Below, in pieces: positions 44,731 to 53,487 of a DNA stretch of 64,000 nt (within the stretch, counting starts at the first letter, position 1; each line of letters begins with the position of its first letter). The translations under genes and the position numbers were made by a program. The stretch is taken from the NCBI GenBank assembly GCA_014695295.1, contig JACJNY010000038.1:29997-93996 (forward strand), written 5' to 3'. The DNA comes from Microcoleus sp. FACHB-61. GTDB lineage: Bacteria > Cyanobacteriota > Cyanobacteriia > Cyanobacteriales > Microcoleaceae. The notes beneath the pieces were generated by a model, which was not told where the DNA came from, made no database searches, and worked only from the letters and a program-made list of their open reading frames with translations.

Positions 44731-46203
44731 TTACCTGAATAAAAATCGGAGAACGTTTATAAAATTTAACACTCCCGTAGCTGGCCCAACAGGTCCGATT
44801 ACAGCGTTCATTCGGTCTACCAAGTTGGCGAAACCGCTGCGGGATACGATAATCATGTCGTTGTTGCGAAGTTGAGGATTGAGTTCTTCATTAATTCCTT
44901 GAGTTAAATCGACTTCGATCGTCCGTTTAGTAGCTGTACCGTCGGTATTGAGGCGGACTAGCTCAACTTTATCCCTTCTAGCTCTCGTATTCTCGTAGCC
45001 AAAAAATCCTCTAGAAATTAAAGCTTGATTCAGCGTGGCATTAGCTGGGAGCCTCACCGGCTCGAGGGATGTTCTGACTTCTCCTACTACATAAACGTTA
45101 ATGCCGGCGGGAGCAAAGTTAGTGCTAGCCAGCACACCAGCTTCTGCAGGGTTGACGATCGTGGCTTTTGGCACGATGATCGTGTCTCCCTCCTGGAGGA
45201 TGGTATCTTGGGCGCCGTCGCCGGACTCTAGGAACTGCCACAGGTTGACTGGGATAATTTGTTCGCCTCTTCTGGTGAGGCGACGCACTTGGATTTGCCG
45301 GATGTCGGCATCGGAGGTGATGCCGCCGGCGAGCTGAATGGCCCGGATGACGGTGGGGAAGCCCTGGCGGCTGAGGTCGTTTGTGGTGTTGCCGCCGATG
45401 ACGACGTAAGCCCCCGGGCGGGTGACTTGGCCAACGATGGAGATCGATCGAGGTTTTTCTGGGGGTGGCGAAAAGTTGGCGCTCGCAAATTGGCGAGCTT
45501 CTGCTTGGTTGAAGTTGGCGACTGTGGGAATTACGATTGTGTCTCTGTCTTGCAAAATGATGTCTTGAGAGATGTCTCCTTCTTGCAAGAATTTCCACAG
45601 GTTGACGTTGAGCACTTGATCTGCGCCGTCTCGTTGGGGACGGCGGACGCGGATGTTGCGGATGTCGGCGACACCGGTGACGCCTTCTGCGAGTCTGATC
45701 GCTTGGGTGACGGTGGGGTACTGGACACTCGGCGAGGCTCCCGGGCCAGGAGTTAGCGTGATGGTGAAGTTTCCGGGCCTGGTGACTTCTCCGATGACGC
45801 CGACGTTGAGGGGGCGGGCGGCGACGAGGCTGACTGTGACTATGGGGTCTTTGAGGACGCGGCGGTAGGCGTTGCGGATGATATTGGTGGCTTCTACTAA
45901 GGTGCGACCGCGGATGGAGACCAAGCCGATCAAGGGCAGGTTGACTGAACCGTCGGAAAGCACTTCGTAGCCGCGGCTGAGTTCTGGTACTTCTAGGATT
46001 TCTACTTGGATGCGATCGCCGCCGCCGAGTTTGTAGCTTTCGGGGGATCTCCTAACGGGCGCACCGATCTGGGCTTGGTCTGTGCCTAGCGGGAGGGGGA
46101 GTTGTGCCGGGGTGCTTCTGGCGTCAGCGATGACGGTGGAAGCAAACAAGACCAGACCCACAACCGACGGGGCGATCTTTCTTGGAAAATGGGTGTTAAC
46201 CAT
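44731..46203 (-). CDS. Wza-like polysaccharide export protein (Poly_export/SLBB)
   Basis: 490 residues from ATG 46203; a GTG at 46224 gives seven more. A signal sequence (VGLVLFASTVIADARS) is not followed by a lipobox Cys, unlike E. coli Wza. The Poly_export domain (YKLGGGDRIQVEILEVPELS, VLSDGSVNLPLIGLVSIRG) is followed by SLBB units; two of them are close repeats (ADIRNIRVRR... NLWKFLQEGDISQDIILQDRD and ADIRQIQVRR... NLWQFLESGDGAQDTILQEGD). A hydrophobic C-terminus (NAVIGPVGPATGVLNFINVLRFLF) may span the outer membrane. It forms the outer export channel with Wzc as inner partner and is the first gene of a minus-strand pair, divergent from the polymerase gene. Confidence 0.94.
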   Translation of the reverse strand: MVNTHFPRKIAPSVVGLVLFASTVIADARSTPAQLPLPLGTDQAQIGAPVRRSPESYKLGGGDRIQVEILEVPELSRGYEVLSDGSVNLPLIGLVSIRGRTLVEATNIIRNAYRRVLKDPIVTVSLVAARPLNVGVIGEVTRPGNFTITLTPGPGASPSVQYPTVTQAIRLAEGVTGVADIRNIRVRRPQRDGADQVLNVNLWKFLQEGDISQDIILQDRDTIVIPTVANFNQAEARQFASANFSPPPEKPRSISIVGQVTRPGAYVVIGGNTTNDLSRQGFPTVIRAIQLAGGITSDADIRQIQVRRLTRRGEQIIPVNLWQFLESGDGAQDTILQEGDTIIVPKATIVNPAEAGVLASTNFAPAGINVYVVGEVRTSLEPVRLPANATLNQALISRGFFGYENTRARRDKVELVRLNTDGTATKRTIEVDLTQGINEELNPQLRNNDMIIVSRSGFANLVDRMNAVIGPVGPATGVLNFINVLRFLFR

Positions 46204-46408
46204 ACACCACCTAATTTTATTCACTATGATTTATATAAGTGTAGCCTTTTTAGTGGTGGGCAAAAAGCTCATTATTTTAAGCGATAGCCAAAAAAAGGAT
46301 GCTGTATTTTTGCTTTATGGCTAATTTCTGTGTTAGCGTGGTTGCGGGTTTACGGCTATATTTTATATCTAGATAACTTGAGCTTGTTTTTGATAAAGGA
46401 AAGCAATT

Positions 46409-47827
46409 ATGACTCAACCAGTGTCTCAAGCGAATATGCTGAAAGAGCTGATTTTAGGTAATTCTTCATTAACATTGATACTAAGTGCTATACTCGCGAT
46501 CGCGACTTTGGTATTATTTCAATTTGCCAGCCGTAAGAAAATAGGTTTGGCTTTAGAAAAAAGCTTTGCTTGTTTGTATATTTTCATCTCTCCCTTCCTG
46601 ACACAACCTCCTTTTAATTACTTGCATTTTATTAATTTGCAAGACCCCGAAGGCGGTATTTTAAAAATGCTACCTTATTTTTTTTACCCGTGGATAGTAT
46701 TTATTTTATTTTCTAGGATTAAAGCTTTTGGTAGCAACTTTATAGATTTTTTTGCCAAAGTATTGATCGTGAATCCTTTCTTTTTATTTTATACATTGCT
46801 GCCATCACTGTCTACATTATGGTCTCTAGTCCCTGAAGAAACGCTAAGAGCAGGGCTAGCTTTTTCAGGATTTACAGCTTTCGGATTCTACTTAGCCGCG
46901 CAATATAAATGGGATGATCTATCTCGTTTTTGGCGGTGGGGATACACGGCACTGGGTTTGGCAAGTTTTATAATGAAACCACCGGGAGCAGGCGATTTTG
47001 TAGGCCTGACGCAATCTAAAAATTCCCTCGGGGGAGTCCTAGCTTTATGTACGGCATTTTGGTATTTGCATTATTCTCAAGGAGCTAAAACTAACAAAGA
47101 ACGCTGGATTTCTTTGGGAATGATGTTTTTTTCTTTTTACCTGGTGAGAGCTAATAAGTCGGGAGGGGCGCTAGTTATTACTATCATATTAATAATTGCA
47201 GTGTCCTCGCTAAATTTTCTACAAAAGTTAAGTTTTCAGTGGGCATTTACTGCGATTATATGTTTCTTGGTGGTCAGCATAATTATGACTGTTTTTGTAG
47301 TAGACAACCTAGAGGATATTATTGTAGGTGGGTTAGGCAAGGACTTGACTCTAACTGGGCGAACCGAATTCTGGCCGCAGTTAATTGATGCGGTCAACCA
47401 GCGCCCCTGGTTTGGCTACGGATACGATGGATTTTTTCAACAAGATAAGTTAGGCGCCGCTACTCCTGCTTATTTTATTTATACTCCTAATGGATTTCAA
47501 CCTAAAAATCCTCACAATGGCGCGATCGGTATCTTGTTAGCCTTCGGTTGGCCCGGATTAATCTTAATGATGATTTCCCTACTTCTTAATTTGGCTTATG
47601 CCGTTCGGTATTTGAGTCGTAGCACCCTGGAAGAAGCAGGAATGCCTATTTGTTTTCTGGTGTCTATTATTATGAGCAACATCACAGAAGCTTATATCGT
47701 GACAACCGGAAATGCTTGGCTGAGTTATGTAATGTTGACAGTTCGACTTGCCATAGACAATGCTAGTAACACTTCCAACAGTAGCAGCAACCCTCCAAGG
47801 CGTTCTGTAGCTCGCACTGTCCACTGA
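46409..47827 (+). CDS. Wzy-like O-antigen/exopolysaccharide polymerase
   Basis: 472 residues with about 11 membrane helices. The Wzy_C/O-antigen-ligase signature is the long outside loop after GGLGKDLTLTGRTEFWPQLIDAVNQRPWFGYGYDGFFQQ and PHNGAIGILLAFGWPGL. It joins lipid-linked repeat units outside the membrane, or ligates them. AAAGGA lies eight bases before ATG 46409. The gene is divergent from the wza/wzc pair across 200 bp that must hold both promoters. The first membrane region is more AT-rich than neighbours, as is frequent in polymerase genes. Confidence 0.9.
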   Translation: MTQPVSQANMLKELILGNSSLTLILSAILAIATLVLFQFASRKKIGLALEKSFACLYIFISPFLTQPPFNYLHFINLQDPEGGILKMLPYFFYPWIVFILFSRIKAFGSNFIDFFAKVLIVNPFFLFYTLLPSLSTLWSLVPEETLRAGLAFSGFTAFGFYLAAQYKWDDLSRFWRWGYTALGLASFIMKPPGAGDFVGLTQSKNSLGGVLALCTAFWYLHYSQGAKTNKERWISLGMMFFSFYLVRANKSGGALVITIILIIAVSSLNFLQKLSFQWAFTAIICFLVVSIIMTVFVVDNLEDIIVGGLGKDLTLTGRTEFWPQLIDAVNQRPWFGYGYDGFFQQDKLGAATPAYFIYTPNGFQPKNPHNGAIGILLAFGWPGLILMMISLLLNLAYAVRYLSRSTLEEAGMPICFLVSIIMSNITEAYIVTTGNAWLSYVMLTVRLAIDNASNTSNSSSNPPRRSVARTVH

Positions 47828-47957
47828 ATTAAGGTTCCTTGCGCGTTTCGCAGATGTGCCAAGCTGTGCTATAATATCACCTAACGAGTCTGATTTTGCT
47901 GGATAGCCAAGCGTTCCACAACCGCCTTTATATTTTCTACAAACTTAAAATCTTCTG

Positions 47958-49295
47958 ATGTTAGACAAGCTAGCTGCGGTAAGTCAAAAACTTGGGCCTG
48001 GCCTGCGCCAGGTACTAAGCAACATAGCTTGGCTGTTCACTGACCAAATCTTACAGATGGGTCTGGGTTTAGTCGTAGGCCTGTGGGTGGCTCGCTATCT
48101 AGGCCCGGAGCAATATGGCTTGCTCAACTACGCCCTCGCCTTTGTATCTCTATTTAGTGCGGTAGCCTCAATGGGGTTGGGCAGAATCGTCGTTCGCGAT
48201 ATCGCTCGCAACCCTGAATGCAAAAATGAGACTCTCGGAACTTCCTTCGGACTGCAATTTATTGGTGGTCTGATTACTCTGGTGTTAAGTGTCACCGTCA
48301 TTTCCCTACTTAAGCCCAATGACAGCCTGACTCGCTGGCTAGTGGGTATCATCGCGGCCGGAACTATTTTTAATTCTTTTGAGGCGATAAATTTTTGGTT
48401 TCAGTCCCAAGTCCAGTCAAAATATACAGTGTTGGCGAAGAATTCGGTATCTTTTTTGGTCGCCGCTGTCAGAATTGGGTTGGTAACATTTAAGGCTCCG
48501 CTACTTGCTTTCGCCTGCATTCGATTGGCAGAGGTGGCAATAGTAGGCATGGCTTATGTATATTTTTATCAGCTTACTGGCAATAAGATTAAGGATTGGC
48601 AATTCAATTGGGAACGGTCCAAGGAACTGCTATGGGAGAGTTGGCCGATAATTTTGTCAGGATTGGCAGTTTATGTCTACTCGAAAACCGATCAGATTAT
48701 GCTCGGAGCTATGAACAAAAATGCTGAACTGGGATATTACGCTGCCGCTGTTAAACTTGCGGAAATCTGCGATTTCTTACCCATGATTATATCAAGCTCT
48801 ATTTTTCCCAAGTTAGCCAATTTGAGACATAATAATTATCAAGAATATCTAAATAGATTTCAAGTTTATTCAGATATTATGATATTTTTATGGTTGGGAG
48901 TGGCAATCCCCATCTCATTATTGTCTCCGTTGATCGTGCATCGGCTTTACGGGGAAGAGTATGCGAAGTCAGCAGCAGTTTTGGCTATCTATGTTTGGGC
49001 GCAATTTGGTACTAACTTTGGGGTGGCGCGGAACACCTACTTTACCATAGAAGGTCAGTTGCGCTACGGTCTTTACTTGACTGTGGTTGGAGCTCTTTTA
49101 AATGTAGGATTAAACTGGCTACTGATTCCTAAGTATGGAGCTTTTGGAGCAACTGCTGCTACTCTCTTCACTTATTTTTACGTGATTATATTACTCAATT
49201 TCTTGATTAAGGAATTGCGACCATTTGGAAAATTTATCTGGCGCTCTCTCAACTTATACGAGGCAGCTCGTAGAATCAGAGGATTGATACAGTGA
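47958..49295 (+). CDS. Wzx-like flippase (polysaccharide biosynthesis MATE-like)
   Basis: 445 residues, 12 or more membrane helices. Typical starts and motifs of the family: LGPGLRQVLSNIAWLFTDQILQMGLGLVVGLWVARYLGPEQYGLLNYALAF split over the first two helices, FGLQFIGGLITL, VYSKTDQIMLGAMNKNAELGYYAAAVKLAE and the late GAFGATAATLFTYF. It flips lipid-linked repeat units across the inner membrane. Its last four bases overlap the start of the next gene (GTGA), so the two are co-translated. Confidence 0.94.
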   Translation: MLDKLAAVSQKLGPGLRQVLSNIAWLFTDQILQMGLGLVVGLWVARYLGPEQYGLLNYALAFVSLFSAVASMGLGRIVVRDIARNPECKNETLGTSFGLQFIGGLITLVLSVTVISLLKPNDSLTRWLVGIIAAGTIFNSFEAINFWFQSQVQSKYTVLAKNSVSFLVAAVRIGLVTFKAPLLAFACIRLAEVAIVGMAYVYFYQLTGNKIKDWQFNWERSKELLWESWPIILSGLAVYVYSKTDQIMLGAMNKNAELGYYAAAVKLAEICDFLPMIISSSIFPKLANLRHNNYQEYLNRFQVYSDIMIFLWLGVAIPISLLSPLIVHRLYGEEYAKSAAVLAIYVWAQFGTNFGVARNTYFTIEGQLRYGLYLTVVGALLNVGLNWLLIPKYGAFGATAATLFTYFYVIILLNFLIKELRPFGKFIWRSLNLYEAARRIRGLIQ

Positions 49296-50503
49296 TTGAA
49301 ATTAAACCAAACATCCAACAGCGATCGAATTGCCCCTATTGCGAAACAGAACTTAATCCCAAAAGTGTTCTGTGGCAGGGTATCCACATTGTTCTAGACT
49401 CTAAGTGCGAGGGATGCGGCAGCGAAATAATTGACGATTTGAGAGTAGGTCATGGAGTGAAAAACTACATCCAAGTTAATTTAATCAAAGGAGAAGTTTT
49501 TGCAGCAGATACTTACAAAAAGGAATGGTTAGGCCAACCATTACTCAATTCACTCCAAAATCCTCAACCCGAAAAACTTGAGATTGTAAAAGAAATTTTT
49601 AAACCCTGCAATCGGGTAATTATCTTAAACTGTATCGATCATCTTTATGGTCACTCCCTGCTCAAGTTGCTAAATGCACAAAGGCACTTAGAATGCAACT
49701 CTGACTACGGGTTAGTTGTGATAGTTCCTAAGTTCTTAAGGTGGATGGTTCCCGATGAAGTTGCAGAAATTTGGACAGTACCTATTTCTTTAAAAAATGG
49801 TCAGAATTACTATCCTAGTTTCGCTGAGTTTGTTGAAGAAGAGACTAAACGCTTTGATAAAATTTATGTCAGCGAAGCTCATTCTCATCCCAGTCAGTTC
49901 GACATCACGCGCTTTACTAGAGTTCCCAAACATAACTTTGAGAACAAAGAAATAAAAATTACTTTTATTTGGCGCGAAGATCGTTTATTAGTTAACCGTT
50001 TGCTGTTCCGAGTGCTTAGAAAAATAGATCGACGAGCAATGTCACTGCCATTGCAAAATTTAAAAATTCAGCAGTTATTTGAGAAGATCAAGTTGCAAGT
50101 ACCAGAAGCAAAATTTGCAGTGGCTGGTCTGGGGACAAAAACTAAGTTCCCAGAATGGATTGAAGATTATAGGGTGGATAGTTTTAATGAAAAAATTGAA
50201 AAGGAGATTTGCCACCTTTATTCAGAGAGCCGCTTAATAATTGGTCTTCACGGCTCCAATATGCTGCTACCGTCTGCTCATGCTGGTATGACAATTGATT
50301 TGATAGATGAACGTTGGGGGAACTTTGCCCAAGATATTTTATACCAAGAAAGCGACCCGAGAATGGCTACTTTTCGCTATAGATTTTTGCCGTATCAGAC
50401 TAGCAATGATACGCTGGCCTTCATAGCGGCTGTGATGGTTATGAAGTGGTCTAAGTTTAAATCCCAGATGACTGCTGATGTTATATCACCTCGGGCTAAT
50501 TAG
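49292..50503 (+). CDS. Zinc-ribbon protein with GT61-like glycosyltransferase domain
   Basis: 403 residues from GTG 49292, overlapping wzx by 4 bp. The N-terminus has a zinc-ribbon pattern: Cys14-x2-Cys17 (NCPYCE) and Cys39-x2-Cys42 (KCEGCGSEI). The middle (about 100-230) is a Rossmann-like region; the C-terminal part carries ESRLIIGLHGSNMLLPSAHAGMTIDLI, which matches the end motif of GT61/DUF563 glycosyltransferases. Membership of the locus and coupling to the flippase support a role in building the repeat unit. The zinc-ribbon head is unusual for a glycosyltransferase. The catalytic assignment rests on one motif and could be wrong. Confidence 0.65.
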   Translation: MIEIKPNIQQRSNCPYCETELNPKSVLWQGIHIVLDSKCEGCGSEIIDDLRVGHGVKNYIQVNLIKGEVFAADTYKKEWLGQPLLNSLQNPQPEKLEIVKEIFKPCNRVIILNCIDHLYGHSLLKLLNAQRHLECNSDYGLVVIVPKFLRWMVPDEVAEIWTVPISLKNGQNYYPSFAEFVEEETKRFDKIYVSEAHSHPSQFDITRFTRVPKHNFENKEIKITFIWREDRLLVNRLLFRVLRKIDRRAMSLPLQNLKIQQLFEKIKLQVPEAKFAVAGLGTKTKFPEWIEDYRVDSFNEKIEKEICHLYSESRLIIGLHGSNMLLPSAHAGMTIDLIDERWGNFAQDILYQESDPRMATFRYRFLPYQTSNDTLAFIAAVMVMKWSKFKSQMTADVISPRAN

Positions 50504-50527
50504 ACATACTACCGAACCCGCGATCGT

Positions 50528-51229
50528 TCAACTATTTTCCGTGTTATAAATATGGATAAAATTGTCAATGTTGTGAAAATCTTTGACATTTTTTCTCAAC
50601 CATTTTTCATCATTGTCCCACCACTTAAACTTCAGCAGAAAATCAATCTTTTGTTCATCAAACCTATAGCGAATAAGTTTTGCCGGAATTCCTCCATATA
50701 TAGCATAAGGTGGCACATCTTTTGTGACAACGGCTCCGGCTGCGATAATGGCTCCATCACCAATAGTTACACCATCTACAACAATAACATTTGAGCCAAT
50801 CCAAACATCATTGCCGATATGGACAGTTTTTTCCTCTTCCTCAAAATATTTTTGGTCTACAAAGGTTGTCCCTACTAGCATCTTTGGCGAGTAAAATATC
50901 GGATGGCTTGAAACAAAATTTCCCACAGGATGTAAGCCTAAGCGAATGATGCAGTTTGGCCCTATCGAACAAAAATTGCCGACAACACCATTGAAAATTC
51001 GCGTATTATCGCGCACATAAGTGTAAGAACCAATGACAGAATCTTCTATGGCTACGCGACTAGACACACTAACATTGTGACTGATAGTTGAATTGGTAAC
51101 CAAAGCCATATAGTCTTGATGAAAATTATTATATTTAAACTTGTTTTTCCACCAATTGACTAAAAATCGCAGATATTCAGTGATTGGATTTTTGAGTATA
51201 GAGCTGAGAAATGTTGAGATTTTAGACAT
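50528..51229 (-). CDS. Left-handed beta-helix acyltransferase (CatB/NeuD-like)
   Basis: 233 residues. The central and C-terminal parts are hexapeptide repeats: VAIEDSVIGSYTYVRDNTRIFNGVVGNFCSIGPNCIIR, then HIGNDVWIGSNVIVVDGVTIGDGAIIAAGAVVTKDVPPYAIYGGIPAKLIRYRF, each broken by an extended loop (LHPVGNFVSSHPIFYS) holding the expected catalytic His. It probably acetylates a sugar of the exopolysaccharide with acetyl-CoA. The N-terminal 45 residues are amphipathic and may attach to the membrane. It is on the minus strand, 13 bp downstream of the next gene of that strand, forming a two-gene unit opposed to the main operon. Confidence 0.9.
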   Translation of the reverse strand: MSKISTFLSSILKNPITEYLRFLVNWWKNKFKYNNFHQDYMALVTNSTISHNVSVSSRVAIEDSVIGSYTYVRDNTRIFNGVVGNFCSIGPNCIIRLGLHPVGNFVSSHPIFYSPKMLVGTTFVDQKYFEEEEKTVHIGNDVWIGSNVIVVDGVTIGDGAIIAAGAVVTKDVPPYAIYGGIPAKLIRYRFDEQKIDFLLKFKWWDNDEKWLRKNVKDFHNIDNFIHIYNTENS

Positions 51230-51242
51230 GGTTACTAATTAC

Positions 51243-52187
51243 TTAGTGAAGGTTAAATATTGTGTTCCCACATAGCTTATTTAATTTTTTCTTAATGCGC
51301 CTGATTAATGGGGGATGATAATCATAAAATGTATCTTGAGTGAATTGATCCGCTACAAAATTTCGGATCGCGTGGTTGGGATGCCTTAAAGGAAAGGTCA
51401 TTACTTCGGTTGGCATATTACTGTATATACTATCTTCTCCTGAAGTATGGGTGGCTTGACTGCCAAATCCAATATTAGAAATTAAATTTTTTTCTGGAAT
51501 AATAGCAAGTCCATTTTGAACCCAACAAGTAAAAAGCCATCTAAAAAACCAATTGTTAACAGTTCCATCATAGGAAACTTGAAAAGCACTATCCCAAACT
51601 TTTACAGATTGAGGATTAGCTAATAAATTTTCGAGAAAACCTGCTTCCCGAAGTTGAGGCCATAACCTCATGTCAACATCATAGTATTGCCATGCTCTGC
51701 GCCAAGTCGCCCATCCCCAACAGTTACTAAAACGCGAAAAATAGTAACTGTCTTCTGTTCTTTTTCTCCCAAATTGTAAATTTACACCAGCGATTGACAT
51801 AATCCGTTTGTCATCTCGATAATGCTCTAATAACTGCTCACAAAAAGGGAAGAATGTTGCGTCGGGCAAACAGTCATCTTCGAGAATAATTGCTTCCTCT
51901 ACGGTATTAAATACCCAGTCGAAACCGCTAGAAATGCGATCCCTGCAACCTAAATTAATCTCTGAATACTTTTTCAGAACTTCACAGTCCCAATCGACCC
52001 GATCGATAATTGCACGTACAGCGGCGCACTTTTCAGCTTCCCCAGGTTTATTGGCACGAGGGCCGTCAGCAATTACTAACAGCTTAGGGGGTTTAACTTG
52101 CCTAATCGCCTCGAAGACTTTTTCAGCAGTATCCACTCGATTGAAAACCACAAAAACAATGGGAGTTTTTGTCTGATAATGTGGCAT
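51243..52187 (-). CDS. GT2-like (HlpA-type) glycosyltransferase
   Basis: 314 residues, GT-A type. The first strand IVFVVFNRVDTAEKVFEAI is followed by LLVIADGPRANKPGE, then the metal motif EEAIILEDDCLPDATFFPF (EDD in place of DXD), and SNCWGWATWRRAW, a block characteristic of the HlpA-like/hemolytic-protein-related transferases. It presumably adds a sugar to the exopolysaccharide unit. The preceding gap is 390 bp. The end (KKKLNKLCGN) is basic. Sugar and acceptor are unknown. Confidence 0.85.
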   Translation of the reverse strand: MPHYQTKTPIVFVVFNRVDTAEKVFEAIRQVKPPKLLVIADGPRANKPGEAEKCAAVRAIIDRVDWDCEVLKKYSEINLGCRDRISSGFDWVFNTVEEAIILEDDCLPDATFFPFCEQLLEHYRDDKRIMSIAGVNLQFGRKRTEDSYYFSRFSNCWGWATWRRAWQYYDVDMRLWPQLREAGFLENLLANPQSVKVWDSAFQVSYDGTVNNWFFRWLFTCWVQNGLAIIPEKNLISNIGFGSQATHTSGEDSIYSNMPTEVMTFPLRHPNHAIRNFVADQFTQDTFYDYHPPLIRRIKKKLNKLCGNTIFNLH

Positions 52188-52577
52188 TTAAACTTTTCAA
52201 CTCCAACGATTATAAATATTTTTGCTTAGTAGAACTCATCAATATTATGAATGTGCTAGGAAGCTTGCAGGCTTGGCTTGTTAACTTAAGTTCTAAATTC
52301 CAATTTATCACCAAAAAGTTCGCGGGTCAACTATAATACAGCAATAGTTTACCCAGACAGACTTCTAGGACTGACGCTCTTAAACTCTAAAACCTTGATA
52401 CCCCTACTCCGTTGCCCAAGTGGGGAACTCTTAAAGCCCCCTTGTGAAAGGGGGGAGGGACTGCGTAAGCCCTAATTTCATTTTTGTAGCGACGGTTGCA
52501 ACCGCCGAGCGAGTGGTAAAATAAAACACTGTTACTTTTAGCCTTACCTATCGTTAAAAGCAGCAAAATTGGGAATA
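52188..52577. other. Gap with small hairpins
   Basis: No gene is seen. AGCCCCCTT/AAGGGGGG-type arms (about 52434-52455) and GGGACTGCGTAAGCCC (about 52457-52472) are repeat-like hairpins. The promoter of the following glycosyltransferase genes should lie here, divergent from the GT2-like gene. Confidence 0.4.
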
Positions 52578-53486
52578 ATGAACCGTACTAAGATCGCCGC
52601 CCTTTTAACTTGCTTCAACCGCCAACAGAAAACATTAGCTTGCTTAGAGGCACTTTTTAACCAGGCACTTCCACCCAATGTAGATATTTCTGCCTATATA
52701 GTCGATGATGCCAGCACCGACGGTACCAGCGATGCAGTCCGTCAAAACTATCCTCAAGTCAAGATTTTTTCCGGCGATGGGAACCTATTTTGGAACGGGG
52801 GAATGCGTCGCGCTTTTAGCGAAGCAATGAAAGACGATCCCGACTACTACCTCTGGTTAAATGATGACACTATTATTTATCCGGAAACAGTAAGTGTCTT
52901 GCTAGAAACCAGTCACAAGTTATCAGAAAAAGGAGAAACAAAAGCAATCGTTGGCGGTTCTACCTGCGATCCCGAAACAGGTCAAACAACATACGGTGGT
53001 GTCGTGCGAAATAACCCTTTGCACCCCTTCCGATATGGTGTTCTCGAACCGAGCAAAGAGCCTCTAATCTGCGATACTATGCACGGCAACTGCGTATTAA
53101 TTCCTCGCAGTGTTGTGCAAATGGTCGGCAACCTCGATCCGGCTTTTGTCCATTATATTGGTGATTGGGATTATGGTTTACGAGCCCGACAGAAAGGATG
53201 TACAGTTTGGATTGCTCCCGGCTATTTAGGCACTTGTTCCCTCAACCCCCAGGTGACAAAAACGGCGGCTGAAAATTTAAACGAAGGATTGGATAAAATG
53301 AGCAAACCGAAAGGCTTATCCTTCAAAGATACTACCCTGCAACCGGCTCAAGAGTGGAAAGTATTTACTCAGCGGCATGGTGGCTTGTTGTGGCCAATAT
53401 ATTGGCTGCTACCTTATCGCAGGTTAGTTTGGCTTTCCGTATTGAGCAAATTAGGATTAACTAAAAACAAAACACAAGGTGAATAG
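52578..53486 (+). CDS. GT2 glycosyltransferase (rhamnosyltransferase-like)
   Basis: 302 residues from ATG 52578; a TTG three codons earlier is also open. GT-A fold: ALLTCFNRQQKTLACLEAL, SAYIVDDASTDGTSDAV, GDGNLFWNGGMRRAFSEA, and the DXD-type YLWLNDDTIIYPE; CVLIPRSVVQMVGNLDPAFVHYIGDWDYGLRARQKG completes the acceptor site split over two strands. This arrangement is frequent in rhamnosyltransferases. The stop is one base before the ATG of the next gene, so these two form an operon. Confidence 0.92.
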   Translation: MNRTKIAALLTCFNRQQKTLACLEALFNQALPPNVDISAYIVDDASTDGTSDAVRQNYPQVKIFSGDGNLFWNGGMRRAFSEAMKDDPDYYLWLNDDTIIYPETVSVLLETSHKLSEKGETKAIVGGSTCDPETGQTTYGGVVRNNPLHPFRYGVLEPSKEPLICDTMHGNCVLIPRSVVQMVGNLDPAFVHYIGDWDYGLRARQKGCTVWIAPGYLGTCSLNPQVTKTAAENLNEGLDKMSKPKGLSFKDTTLQPAQEWKVFTQRHGGLLWPIYWLLPYRRLVWLSVLSKLGLTKNKTQGE

Positions 53487-53487
53487 G

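Noticed and set aside
45125..45756. Long frames opposite and within the Wza-like gene
   Set aside because: Shadows of a high-GC repeated SLBB coding region; His/Arg/Pro-rich composition is not protein-like.
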